Below, in pieces: positions 16,522 through 29,101 of a stretch of DNA of 64,000 bases. The notes beneath the pieces are model-generated. The model was not told the origin of the DNA. It made no database searches and was given only the letters and a program-made list of their open reading frames with translations. This DNA comes from Sphingobium sp. EM0848 (lineage in GTDB: Bacteria > Pseudomonadota > Alphaproteobacteria > Sphingomonadales > Sphingomonadaceae), in assembly GCF_013375555.1 (NCBI RefSeq), contig NZ_JABXWB010000005.1:434001-498000 (forward strand). Direction: 5' to 3'. The position numbers were made by a program, and so were the translations under genes. Positions within the stretch are counted from its first letter, which is position 1, and every line of letters starts with the position of its first letter.

Positions 16522-18849
16522 TCAAGCGCCTCCTGCGGAAATCGCCGCGCGGGTCTTTTCGATGGCCTCCCATTCGGCCGGATCGACTGATTCCAGCACG
16601 CCCGAAGCCAGCAACGCGTCGATCGCGGCGGGGTCGAGGGACAGCCAATCCGCCATCACTTCCCCGCTATGTTCACCCGCAAGCGGCGCCGGGCGAGTCG
16701 CCGCGTCAGCGGTCGCCTGGCTGGTGGCGTGGCGGCGCTCCGCGACCACATCTTCGTGGAGATAGGGCTGGCTTTCCGTCCGAAAGAAATGCCGCTCCTG
16801 ATAATAGACAAAGTCGGGCTGCTCGCTGACCCGCAGCATCGGCGCGGCCGCCACGCCTCTCGCCTGAAGCGCTGACGCCGCTTCGAACGGCGAACGGCCG
16901 GCCAGCCAGGCCTTCAGCGCGGCGTCGATCTCCGGCTGCGCGGCGCGGCGCTTGGCCGGACTCGACAGCTTTTCACCCGCCGCATAGCCGATGACGTCGC
17001 ACAAGGCCCGCCAGCTCGCCTCGCCATCGACCGTGACCACGCACCATGCGTCGTCGCCAGCGGCGGGATAGACGCCCCAGGGATGGTCCGGCGCCTGCCC
17101 GGTCGGCTCACCGATTGACACACGGGCGACATCCGCCGCGAAATGGCCGAGCATGACTTCCGACTGGGCAACGCTCACCGTACCCCCCCGCCCGGTGCGC
17201 AAACGGCGGATCAACAGCGCGGTCGCCCCCATGGCGCCAATGCGTCCAGCCACATGGTCGGGATAGATGGTGATGGAATCGCAAAAACCCTCCGGATCGT
17301 CGGGATAGCGCCATGCCAGCGTCAGGCCGGTTGCCGCGCGCACCAGCGGTCCATAACCCATGCGGCCGCTCCACGGACCAGTGGAACCGAAGGCCGAACT
17401 GTCGACCATGATGATGCGCGGATTGACCGCCGTCACATCCTCATAGCCAAGACCAAGGCTCTCCATCGTGCCGGGCTTGAAGTTGGACATGATGATGTCG
17501 GCCTGCGCGGCCAGTTCCAGAAACAGGTGGCGGCCTTCGGGGTCGCGCAGGTTAAGGCCAAGGCTGCGCTTGTTGCGGTGCCCAGCGGCGAAGCTGACCG
17601 ACATGCCATAGGGCAGATAGGATTGGCGGTTTCCGTCGGGATAGGCGCGCGACTCCACCTTGACGACATCGGCACCCTGATCGCCCAGCAGCCGCGATTG
17701 CTCCGCCCCCACCACAATCACGCCGAGGTCAAGGATGCGCAGCCCGTCAAAAGGCCGCGCCAAGCCGGGTTCGAGGGGCTGGCCGCTCTCAAAGGCAGGG
17801 GCCTTGTCACCGCTCCCAATTCCGGCGCGATGGCCGTCCAGGCAGATCATGCCGTTCGGCAACTTCGCCACGCGCCCATCGGGCATTGGCAGCGACGCAA
17901 TCGCCCCGCGCTCTCGCATATGCGCCGTCTCGATACATTCGTCGAAGGTCAGAACCGCCGAAACCGGAACACCGAAGGTCTTGCCGCCCGCTTCGATTTC
18001 ATCCCGACTCTTGTCCGCGAAAAAGGCGGTGATGGCCGGCAGCAGGTCAGGCGACTTGTAGCGGAAAGCGGTTTTCTCGAAATCGGGCGAGGCGAATTGC
18101 GCCGGCTCGCCCATCCAGCGGAACATGCCCTGCCACTGGCGCTTGGCGAGCAGGCAGATGCGCACATGCCCATCGGCGCAACGCAGGATGGGATATTGGA
18201 AGCCCTTTGCCGGCCGGTCGCGCGACAGCAGCTTGGCGGGCTTGCCCATGGTCGCGCTGCCGCCGACGCCATAGCCGGGGTCCAGCGCCTGCACCGCGCC
18301 GTCCAGCGCGGAAAAGTCGATATGGTCGCCAACCCCGCTCCGCAGAGTATGATAGAGGGCCGTGACAAGGGTATAAGCGGCCTGCGACGCCGCGCATTGA
18401 TAGGCAAGATCCCCCGGCGGGATCAACGGCTCGCGCCCGCGAATGCCGGAGCGCGCGAGTTCGCCGGACAGGGCATGCAGCACCGGTCCCGATCCCTTCC
18501 AGTCGACCAGCGAGGTGTTGCTGCCGAAATCGCTGACCGTCATGGCGACCAGTCCTGGACGCACCTGCACCAGCGCCGCCAGATCGATCGGCTGATCCCC
18601 ATCCACAACCACGATATGAGCGGCATCAATCAGCGCGACGGCATCGGGATGGTTGACTTCGATCCTGTGGCGCCGCTTGCCCGCATTGGCAGCGAAATCC
18701 TCTACCGCGTCGGCCAGTGCATCGTGACCGTCCAGCCGGTCGACCTGCGCCCCCAATTCAGCGAGATAGCGCGTGATCGACGCAAGCGGCCCGCGTACGA
18801 GATCGACAACGCAAATGCCGGAGAGCGGAAGGTCAAGAGTTTCAGCCAT
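16522..18849 (-). CDS. Tandem-fused CaiB/BaiF (class III) CoA-transferase, 775 aa
   Basis: About twice the length of a normal class III CoA-transferase. Two homologous halves are visible: one starting 'LPLSGICVVDLVRGPLAS' (residues about 6-370) and one starting 'FDGLRILDLGVIVVGAEQS' (about 385-775). The second half has the best-preserved motifs ('KVESRAYPDGNRQSY', 'SLGLNLRDPEGRHLFLEL', 'FKPGTMESLGLGYEDV', 'GFCDSITIYPDH'). Such enzymes move CoA between acids, typically activating a pathway acid at the expense of another CoA ester. The gene has its own 170-nt upstream gap containing a candidate operator. Fused forms are known in sphingomonads and mycobacteria. Confidence 0.88.
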   Translation of the reverse strand: MAETLDLPLSGICVVDLVRGPLASITRYLAELGAQVDRLDGHDALADAVEDFAANAGKRRHRIEVNHPDAVALIDAAHIVVVDGDQPIDLAALVQVRPGLVAMTVSDFGSNTSLVDWKGSGPVLHALSGELARSGIRGREPLIPPGDLAYQCAASQAAYTLVTALYHTLRSGVGDHIDFSALDGAVQALDPGYGVGGSATMGKPAKLLSRDRPAKGFQYPILRCADGHVRICLLAKRQWQGMFRWMGEPAQFASPDFEKTAFRYKSPDLLPAITAFFADKSRDEIEAGGKTFGVPVSAVLTFDECIETAHMRERGAIASLPMPDGRVAKLPNGMICLDGHRAGIGSGDKAPAFESGQPLEPGLARPFDGLRILDLGVIVVGAEQSRLLGDQGADVVKVESRAYPDGNRQSYLPYGMSVSFAAGHRNKRSLGLNLRDPEGRHLFLELAAQADIIMSNFKPGTMESLGLGYEDVTAVNPRIIMVDSSAFGSTGPWSGRMGYGPLVRAATGLTLAWRYPDDPEGFCDSITIYPDHVAGRIGAMGATALLIRRLRTGRGGTVSVAQSEVMLGHFAADVARVSIGEPTGQAPDHPWGVYPAAGDDAWCVVTVDGEASWRALCDVIGYAAGEKLSSPAKRRAAQPEIDAALKAWLAGRSPFEAASALQARGVAAAPMLRVSEQPDFVYYQERHFFRTESQPYLHEDVVAERRHATSQATADAATRPAPLAGEHSGEVMADWLSLDPAAIDALLASGVLESVDPAEWEAIEKTRAAISAGGA

Positions 18850-18960
18850 TTTCTAATCCCGAATATATCGCCTTGATCTTATTCCGGGACGGGTTTCTGT
18901 CGATCGCGATTCCCGGCTTGCGATGATTGTCCTTATCCCTGAACGAAGTCGCAGGATATA

Positions 18961-18978
18961 TTGATTATGCAATTAATG
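18961..18978. promoter_or_regulatory. Candidate cluster operator (TTGATTATGCAATTAATG)
   Basis: Resembles the 47599 site, sharing the TGCAATT arm. It lies 112 nt upstream of the fused CoA-transferase start and 42 nt beyond the TonB receptor stop, farther from the start codon than the other copies. Confidence 0.38.
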
Positions 18979-19020
18979 AAAGATGGGGGCAGAACGTCGG
19001 TTCCGCCCCCCCAGTCGCCA

Positions 19021-21420
19021 TCAGAACTTGAAACCGACTTCCAGAACGATCTCCCTCGGATTTTCGATGAAGGCCGACATATCCGCCCGCGTACCATTGG
19101 CGCCGGTAAACGGAATGTCGTTGGCGGACGTCACCACCAGCTTGTTCGTCAGGTTGCGACCGATGAGCGATACCGACCATTTGTCGTCCAGACCCGAAAG
19201 GATGACCGACGCATCAACCTTTGCGAAGCGCTTCTGCACCCCATCGGGCCGCAGCGTATCGGTGAAGTTGTAGGACGAGGTATAGCTGACATCGCTGTTG
19301 ATGGCGAGGTTGAGGCTATCTGTAACCGGCGTCTTGAAACTGCCGCCCAGACGGCCCGCGAATTTGGGCGCCTTGGGAGGCGTACGGCCGCTATAGTTCT
19401 GGGCGGTACCGCCATTGAGACTGCACCCTTCAGCGACCGTCTGGCCACCAAAGCACTGACCGATATAGTCCTTGTACTTGGCGTCATTATAGGCCGCAGC
19501 ACCGCGGATTGAGAGGCCGCCGCCAACACGCCAGTTGAAGTCGCCCTCAACGCCGCGCGTGCGCAGCTTACCGGCATTGCCCGCGATCAGGCTGATGGTT
19601 TCCGGATCGAAGGTCTGCACCTGCAGGTCCGAATAGGTATAGTTATAGGCGGTCAGATTGACAGCCAGAGCACGGCCGAACAGCAGCGTCCTGACGCCAG
19701 CCTCGCCACCTTCCGCCGTCTCGCTGCCGAAGCGGCCAGCCGCCTGCGATGCCGCCGGGGTCAGGGCCTGCGAGATGTTGTAGCCACCGCTCTTGAAGCC
19801 GCGCTTGTAGGCCGCATAGAAAGTGGTGTCCGTGCTCGGCTTGTAACGCAGGGTGACTTCCGGCGAGAGATTGTCGTCATCGAACTTGTCGTTGATCACG
19901 ATACCAGCCGGGAAGGCCGCCGCGAAAGCGGAGGCCGCAGCCAGCGAGCGCTGGTAGGACTTGCGCGCTTCAACGCTGTAACGGGCACCCGCCGACAGTT
20001 CGAACTGACCCAGCGCCAATGTTCCCTGGAGGAACATCGACAGGGAATCGCTCTTGAAACCATCGTCACGCTTGAACGTCGTAGCCGTTCCAGTCGTCGG
20101 ATCGACCGGAATCGGGAAGATATAGGCGTCGGTGTTGAAGACAAAATCGCCGTGCGAATAGAAGGCTCCTGCCAGGAAATTGAACGGACCTTCCAGCTTC
20201 GACTGGAACCGGACCTCTTCCGAGAATTGCTCGAAGTCCGCCAATTGCGAGAAGGTCGATGGATAGGATTCACCGGCCACATTGTTGAGGTCGGTCTGCT
20301 TGAAATGATAATAGGATGTGATCGACGTGACATCGAAGGGGTCCGACGTCAGCGTGCTGGTCAAAACACCATATTGCGAACGAAACTTCGCATACATTTT
20401 GCCGTTGCTGCTGGCGTAACGATAATTGGCGCGTGCGACCTCGACCGGCAGGGACGTGACGTCCGCCCGACCGTCAACCTTGCAGTCCGCGTTCGGGCTG
20501 GGCGGAATGCCGTTGGAACTGGCCGGTGTGGTGCGACCCGCCGCGCAGATGCGTTCAACCAGATCGGTCGGGCCGCCGTCATTGAGCCAGGTCGCGCCAG
20601 TCTTCAGTTCCATCTTGAAATTGTCGGTCACATCCCAGTCGAGCGTCAGACGCGCGCCAAAGGATTCAGAGCCGCCACGGCGCGAGGAAAAGCGATGCTG
20701 GGCGCGACCGAGCACGTCGGTCGAATCCTCCGCAGCGGTATTTTTAAACGCACCTTCGGAATTGGAATAGCGCGCCGCGAGACGAGCGCCGAACCGATCG
20801 GTCACAGGCCCCGAAATATAGCCTTCCGTATATTTGTCCAATGCCTTGAAGCCATAGCCCGCCTTGATGCCGGCTTCGAAATGATCGCCCGGACCATTGG
20901 AGGTGATGGCGATCAGACCGGCTGTCGTGTTCTTACCGAAATAGAGCGCCTGCGGGCCCTTCAGCACTTCCACGCCCTTGATGTCGAACTGCGGCAGGCT
21001 GATTTCACGGCCACGGCTCATCGGCAGGCCATCGATCACGAAGGACACGGACTGGTCGAAACCGGCGCTGAGCGCGGTCGACCCTACGCCGCGCAGGAAG
21101 ATGCTGGCCGACGAACCCGACGCCGCCTTGCCCGCGACCAGATTGGGAACCAGCGTCGCCATGTCGGTGACGCGCGTAACCGAATAATTTTGCAGTGTCT
21201 GGCCACCAATCGCAGTGATCGCGACAGGCGCATCGATCAGACGTTCGTCACGGCGGCGGGCCGTCACGATGATGTCCTGATCTGCATCCTTTGCGGCTGC
21301 GGCGGGCTCCGCCGGGCCTTGCTCCTGAGCCAAGGCAACCGTGCCGGATGACATCAGCATCCCGATCGCCAACGGTAGAATAGCGACATGATTAGAGAAT
21401 GAGCGATAGGACAATTCCAT
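19021..21420 (-). CDS. TonB-dependent outer-membrane receptor
   Basis: A 799-residue outer-membrane transporter. A signal peptide runs to about residue 31 ('...SSGTVALAQ'). A TonB box-like 'DIIVTARRRDERL' follows, then the plug ('IFLRGVG', 'VEVLKGPQALYFGKNTTAGLI'). A 22-strand barrel ends in 'ENPREIVLEVGFKF' with a terminal Phe. The sphingomonad style of plug suggests uptake of a hydrophobic carbon source rather than a siderophore. It lies 72 nt downstream of the P450 gene, on the same strand as P450 and Rieske oxygenase, so the three may form an uptake-and-first-oxidation unit. RBS GGGAGAA precedes ATG. Confidence 0.93.
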   Translation of the reverse strand: MELSYRSFSNHVAILPLAIGMLMSSGTVALAQEQGPAEPAAAAKDADQDIIVTARRRDERLIDAPVAITAIGGQTLQNYSVTRVTDMATLVPNLVAGKAASGSSASIFLRGVGSTALSAGFDQSVSFVIDGLPMSRGREISLPQFDIKGVEVLKGPQALYFGKNTTAGLIAITSNGPGDHFEAGIKAGYGFKALDKYTEGYISGPVTDRFGARLAARYSNSEGAFKNTAAEDSTDVLGRAQHRFSSRRGGSESFGARLTLDWDVTDNFKMELKTGATWLNDGGPTDLVERICAAGRTTPASSNGIPPSPNADCKVDGRADVTSLPVEVARANYRYASSNGKMYAKFRSQYGVLTSTLTSDPFDVTSITSYYHFKQTDLNNVAGESYPSTFSQLADFEQFSEEVRFQSKLEGPFNFLAGAFYSHGDFVFNTDAYIFPIPVDPTTGTATTFKRDDGFKSDSLSMFLQGTLALGQFELSAGARYSVEARKSYQRSLAAASAFAAAFPAGIVINDKFDDDNLSPEVTLRYKPSTDTTFYAAYKRGFKSGGYNISQALTPAASQAAGRFGSETAEGGEAGVRTLLFGRALAVNLTAYNYTYSDLQVQTFDPETISLIAGNAGKLRTRGVEGDFNWRVGGGLSIRGAAAYNDAKYKDYIGQCFGGQTVAEGCSLNGGTAQNYSGRTPPKAPKFAGRLGGSFKTPVTDSLNLAINSDVSYTSSYNFTDTLRPDGVQKRFAKVDASVILSGLDDKWSVSLIGRNLTNKLVVTSANDIPFTGANGTRADMSAFIENPREIVLEVGFKF

Positions 21421-21492
21421 TTCTCCCTTGCATATTTCCAGATTTTTATTGGTTTCCCGTCAAGTTCCTGTCGTGGCGGGCAATCGATAGAC

Positions 21493-22719
21493 TTAGGTTT
21501 TGACCTTCCATTCTATCGGAAGATTCTCGAGCGCCATCACCGTACCGATACGGAAGGCATGACGCTCACCCGCGACAGCGTTGAAGGACGGAACCCGCTT
21601 CAGCCATTCCTCGGTCAGGATGCGGATTTCCGCCCGCCCCAGCACATGGCCGATGCACAGATGCGGCCCCGAAGAAAAAGTCAGATGCGCGACCCGCTTG
21701 CGGTCGATGTCGAGCAGATTGGGCGCATCGAACTTGGACGGATCGCGACTGCCCGCGCAGAGGATGCACAGCACCATCTCTCCCTCGCGGAACCAGGCCT
21801 CGCCAATATCGATATCCTTGACCACCAGACGCGGGGTGTTCACCACGCCGAAAAGCCGCACCGCCTCATCCGCGAAAGCCGGAATCTGCGACGGATCGGC
21901 TGCAAGGCGTGCCTGCAATTCGGGCATCTGCGCCAGTTGCTGATAAGCAAAGCCGGTCACATTGGTCACCGTATCCATGCCGCCCAGGAAAAGCACGAAG
22001 CTCATCGCCAGGATTTCATCGTCCGTCATGGTGCGGCCATCCAGATCAACGGTGATGAAATGGCTCATCAGCTTGCCATCTGGATTGGACCGCTTTTCCT
22101 CGATCAACTCCTTCAAAATGCCCAGGATCTGCGCGGAGAGCCGTGCCAATGCTTCGGCATCATTCTGGCTGTCGAAAAATTCCTCGGCCAGATGGCGGAA
22201 TTCCTGAAGTCGCGACAGGTCCATGCCCATCAGTTCCATGAACACCGACACCGGAAACAGCTTGGCGACGTCGGCCTGGAAATCGCAGGCACCCTTGTCA
22301 GCGACCGTATCGATGATCTTCGCCGCCCATTCGCGAATATGCGGCTCCATCGCCTTGATCGCGACCGGACCGAACATCGGCGTCATCGCGCGGCGGAAGG
22401 GCAGATTTTCCGGCGGATCAAGGCTGAGCGGAATGAAGAAGGGCGGATTTTCGACACGCGGAATCTGCATCTCACGGACCGAGAAATGCTCCGGATCGGT
22501 GACGACGCTCTGGATCGCGTCAAAGCCCTTCACCATCCAGTGCCCGCCATTCAGCGGTGTCCAAAAGATATCAGGTGCAGCCTTCATCGCCTCGACATAG
22601 CTGCCCTGCACATCCTGATTGATGCGCTTGTCCCCATAAATATCGAATTCGTAGACCAGATGCGGCGGCACATGGTCGGGAACCACATGCGGCAGGTCAA
22701 TCGAGGCAATGCTGTTCAT
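21493..22719 (-). CDS. Cytochrome P450, P450cam (CYP101)-like
   Basis: A 408-residue soluble bacterial P450 that hydroxylates an unactivated C-H bond. The heme ligand is Cys355 in 'FSSGPHLCIGHVLGRAE'. The I-helix motif Gly-Gly-Met-Asp-Thr and the ExxR in 'DEAVRLF' are present. The N-terminal part ('DIFWTPLNGGHWMVKGFDAI...HFS' and 'IPLSLDPPENLPFRRAMTPMFG') runs parallel to P450cam by eye, so a terpenoid or other alicyclic substrate is plausible. Such enzymes need a [2Fe-2S] ferredoxin and a reductase, neither of which is in this window. It is 74 nt downstream of the Rieske gene in the same direction. Confidence 0.93.
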   Translation of the reverse strand: MNSIASIDLPHVVPDHVPPHLVYEFDIYGDKRINQDVQGSYVEAMKAAPDIFWTPLNGGHWMVKGFDAIQSVVTDPEHFSVREMQIPRVENPPFFIPLSLDPPENLPFRRAMTPMFGPVAIKAMEPHIREWAAKIIDTVADKGACDFQADVAKLFPVSVFMELMGMDLSRLQEFRHLAEEFFDSQNDAEALARLSAQILGILKELIEEKRSNPDGKLMSHFITVDLDGRTMTDDEILAMSFVLFLGGMDTVTNVTGFAYQQLAQMPELQARLAADPSQIPAFADEAVRLFGVVNTPRLVVKDIDIGEAWFREGEMVLCILCAGSRDPSKFDAPNLLDIDRKRVAHLTFSSGPHLCIGHVLGRAEIRILTEEWLKRVPSFNAVAGERHAFRIGTVMALENLPIEWKVKT

Positions 22720-22793
22720 GACGATCTCTCCCTAACGAACCTTTCGAACTGCTCCGTGGGCGCGGCCTTAAATTGGCCTGTCGCCCGGATGGA

Positions 22794-23972
22794 TCAGAGC
22801 AAAGCCTCAATCGCGTCGTAATAACGGATGATATTGGTTTCGAGGCCGCAATAGACGGTCTCTTTCGGCACACCGGCGTTCAGACCCTGCTGACTGATTT
22901 CAGCCGCGCGGAAATCCTCATTGCCAAAGACGTCCAGAATCAGGCGGAAGGACCGCTCGAACACTTCCTCCGCCTTGAGCGTAGAGGCCGGTTCCGGCGT
23001 CAGCATGAAATAGTCGACCACAGTCCGGTCGGGTGCCCGCGGCATCAGCAGCATGACGCTGATATAATATTGGCTGGTAACGACGACGCAATTGGGGAAA
23101 GTCGTATAGGCGTGCGTCACCAACTTGTGGATATTGGCATCGGCATCCTCATCCAACATGGAAGGAACATAACCGATCCGGCCAGAAATCTGACGGACAT
23201 TCGCTCCGAACATGGTCACGATATTGGGCGCATCCGGGAATTGATTGCCGATTGACTGTGCGTGAAGACGCTGGACATGATAGCCTTCCAGAAACGGTTC
23301 CAGAACGACTTTCCAATTGGCCTTGAGATCGAAGCTCTTGCGGCCATAGACATGCGCCTTGGCGATGCCGAGCGAGTCGAAGTCCTGCGCCACCTGATCC
23401 GACAATTGCGACCAGTCAGGCTCGCGACCATCCAATTGCACATAGACGACACCGCCCCATTCACGCGCGGGCAGTTCAGCAAGGCCGCGCTGCGCCTTGT
23501 CGAGACCAACGAACGCCTCATTGCGCGCCACACCGATGAGTTTGCCGTCAATGCCATAGGTCCAGGCATGATAGGGGCAAGTCATGCGCGATTGACTGTG
23601 GACCTCGCAATCCTCGATCAGCTTGGCGCCCTTATGCTGGCAGGCGTTGATGAAGGCCTTGATTTCGCCACTCTTTGTCCGGCTGATCAGCAACGGAATA
23701 CCATAGCCATCATGCGCAACAACCATACCCGGCTCGAGCAGCAGCGCCGATAAGGTCACGGGCACGGGGAAACGGCGGAAGATGCGTGCCTGCTCCGCCT
23801 CAAAGCGCTCGGCGCCGGTAAAGATTGCATTGGTCCGCGTCGCGCCGATGGGCTCGATCACGGCGTCCGCTTCCGCCGGAATGCGACGAATGGCAGCCTG
23901 AAGATCGACATTCAGCATGCCAAGCGTGGTGATCTTTCGTTCACTCGACTTCCCATCCGCAGCGGCTTCCAT
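22794..23972 (-). CDS. Rieske non-heme iron oxygenase, alpha subunit
   Basis: A 392-residue ring-hydroxylating-type oxygenase. The Rieske [2Fe-2S] ligands are Cys111-x-His113 and Cys132-x2-His135, a slightly wide gap of 18 residues. The catalytic iron site shows 'NWKVVLEPFLEGYH232VQRLH237' and a later acidic 'FGNEDF'. Alpha-only members of this family hydroxylate or demethylate alicyclic and aromatic acids. No beta subunit, ferredoxin or reductase is encoded nearby. GGAGGAG precedes the ATG. A strong copy of the cluster operator lies 27 nt upstream. Confidence 0.93.
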   Translation of the reverse strand: MEAAADGKSSERKITTLGMLNVDLQAAIRRIPAEADAVIEPIGATRTNAIFTGAERFEAEQARIFRRFPVPVTLSALLLEPGMVVAHDGYGIPLLISRTKSGEIKAFINACQHKGAKLIEDCEVHSQSRMTCPYHAWTYGIDGKLIGVARNEAFVGLDKAQRGLAELPAREWGGVVYVQLDGREPDWSQLSDQVAQDFDSLGIAKAHVYGRKSFDLKANWKVVLEPFLEGYHVQRLHAQSIGNQFPDAPNIVTMFGANVRQISGRIGYVPSMLDEDADANIHKLVTHAYTTFPNCVVVTSQYYISVMLLMPRAPDRTVVDYFMLTPEPASTLKAEEVFERSFRLILDVFGNEDFRAAEISQQGLNAGVPKETVYCGLETNIIRYYDAIEALL

Positions 23973-23998
23973 GGCCCTCTCCTCCTTGTTCCAGAAAC

Positions 23999-24016
23999 TT
24001 TAACTGATCAATTATC
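23999..24016. promoter_or_regulatory. Candidate cluster operator (TTTAACTGATCAATTATC)
   Basis: A close match to the sites at 6659, 29072 and 38116, with a central TGATCA. It is 27 nt upstream of the Rieske oxygenase start. Confidence 0.58.
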
Positions 24017-24409
24017 TACAATCAATAGGTGATTATGCACCCCATTAAATTTGCGCTGGATGATCGGCAAAAAGGCAACACCTGCCTGCCCCGCGTGGCG
24101 TTTTGGCTGGCGGCAGTTCCGACCAATGGATTGTTCACATGATCGCTGGCAGGCGGATTGGGCCGTTGCCCAACCCCCCATCGCCAGAATCGGTATTGGG
24201 GAAAATCCGGGCAGCAAGGCCCATGGCCTGCGCTTCGTCAGCGCCCCACCGCCTCGCCGGAACACAGAGGCCCTGCTATCGCATCAGAAAATTGAGCGAC
24301 CGACGATGACCATCGCCGATCTGCGGGAAGTCGCAGTGTTCGCAGCGGCAGCCGTTACATGTGGATTGCCGATGGTCAGGGCGCCGGAACCATCCAGCGC
24401 CCCATCTCC
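24017..24409. other. Intergenic stretch without a recognisable gene
   Basis: About 390 nt between the Rieske promoter and the stop of the acyl-CoA dehydrogenase at 24410. Short open frames exist on both strands, but none has family-like sequence or a convincing ribosome-binding site. It may hold promoter elements or a decayed gene remnant; I see neither clearly. Confidence 0.5.
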
Positions 24410-25632
24410 TTAAAGCCCCAGCACCTTGGCCAGAATATTGCGTTGAATCTCGTTTGATCCAGCGTAGATAGTCCCCGCCCGCTCGTTCAGATAGCGCAGC
24501 GGTGCAATCGCAGCCTCGCGCGGTCCGACAAAGCCACCCTGACCATGCGGAAAGGACACCGGCCCGCCCGGACAGCCGGCCTGCGGCTGATAGGCCATGC
24601 CATAGCGCCCGGCGACCAGAAGGCCAAGTTCCGTCATCAACTGCTGCAATTCGGTGCCGCGTATCTTCATGATCGAGGCCGACGCACCGGGCGATTCTCC
24701 CCGAGCCTCCGCCGACATGGCGCGGAATTCGAAAATCTCCAGCGCACCGATCTCAATCCGCGCCGCCGCGATCCGGGTGGCGAAGGCGGGATCGTCGGCC
24801 AGCGTGTCGCAGACATCGCCCGCAACTTGCCCTGCCGCCACCTCGATCGCGTCGAGCCGGACCTGCAATTCCGGCGCATAGGCTACCCCACCGCGCTCAA
24901 ACTCCAGCAGATATTTGGCGACCGTCCAGCCCTGATCGATCTGCCCGATGACATTCGTCTTGGGCACGCGGACATTGTCGAGGAAAATCTCATTCTGGAT
25001 ATGCTCGCCCGAGGGCGAAATGATCGGCCGTACAGTGACGCCCGGCGTCGCCATGTCGATCAGCAGGAAAGTAATGCCCTTTTGCGGCCGGTCATATTTG
25101 CCGGTGCGCACCAGAAAGAAACCCCAGTTCGCGATATCGGCATGGGTGTTCCAGATCTTCTGCCCGTTGCAGATCAGATCATTGCCATCCTCCTCGGCGC
25201 GCATCTGGAGCGCAGCGAGGTCCGACCCCGCGCCCGGCTCCGAATAGCCCTGACACCAGAAATGCTCGCCCGACAGCATGCGCGGCAGATAGAAAGCCTT
25301 CTGCTCCTCCGTACCATGACCGATGATCGCCGGGCCGCACATCTGGATGCCCATGGGCGACACCGGCGGCGCGCCCGCACGGACCCGCTCGACCGAATAG
25401 ATATAGCGCTGCGCCACGCTCCATTCAGCGCCGCCATGGCGTCTGGGCCAGGCGGGCGCGGCCCATCCACGTTCATTCAGGATGCGCTGCCAGGCCATGG
25501 ACCGATCATGATCGGCATAGACGCTGGTCATCAGCCTGCCGGATTCGCGGATTTCGTCGGTCAGATTCTCATCGAGGAAAGCGCGGATTTCCTCGCGAAA
25601 GGCCTGATCCTGCGGCGACCATGCGATATCCA

Positions 25633-25633
<1 letters not shown>
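24410..25633 (-). CDS. Acyl-CoA dehydrogenase, FadE/ChsE-like
   Basis: A 407-residue FAD enzyme. It shows 'FWCQGYSEPGAGSDLAALQMRA', 'LICNGQKIWNTHADIANWGF', and the C-terminal 'AGTIYAGSNEIQRNILAKVLGL'. Ala replaces the MCAD-type catalytic Glu (YEG), as seen in many subunits of actinobacterial-type FadE enzymes. Such enzymes act on bulky acyl-CoAs, often as heteromers. Its start overlaps the stop of the flavin oxidoreductase by 1 nt (TGATG), so the two are coupled. The protein resembles that at 29102 more than the LCAD-like ones. Confidence 0.9.
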
Positions 25634-29012
<3,379 letters not shown>

Positions 29013-29071
29013 GTTGGTCTGGTCCCTGTCCTCTCTCGTCGGGCCTATCGCCGCCCGCGACATATCGCAAG

Positions 29072-29090
29072 TTTAATTGATTAATTACAT
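29072..29090. promoter_or_regulatory. Candidate cluster operator (TTTAATTGATTAATTACAT)
   Basis: The copy nearest the consensus. It lies in the 89-nt gap between the acyl-CoA dehydrogenase stop (29102) and the fusion gene start (29012), 60 nt upstream of the latter. Confidence 0.6.
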
Positions 29091-29101
29091 GAGAATTGCA
29101 A

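Noticed and set aside
17143..18876. 577-codon plus-strand open frame opposite the fused CoA-transferase
   Set aside because: It lies wholly antisense to a gene with clear family motifs and has no recognisable sequence.
24008..24413. Short open frames in the gap after the Rieske gene
   Set aside because: No family-like sequence, no convincing ribosome-binding site, and both strands are equally open.
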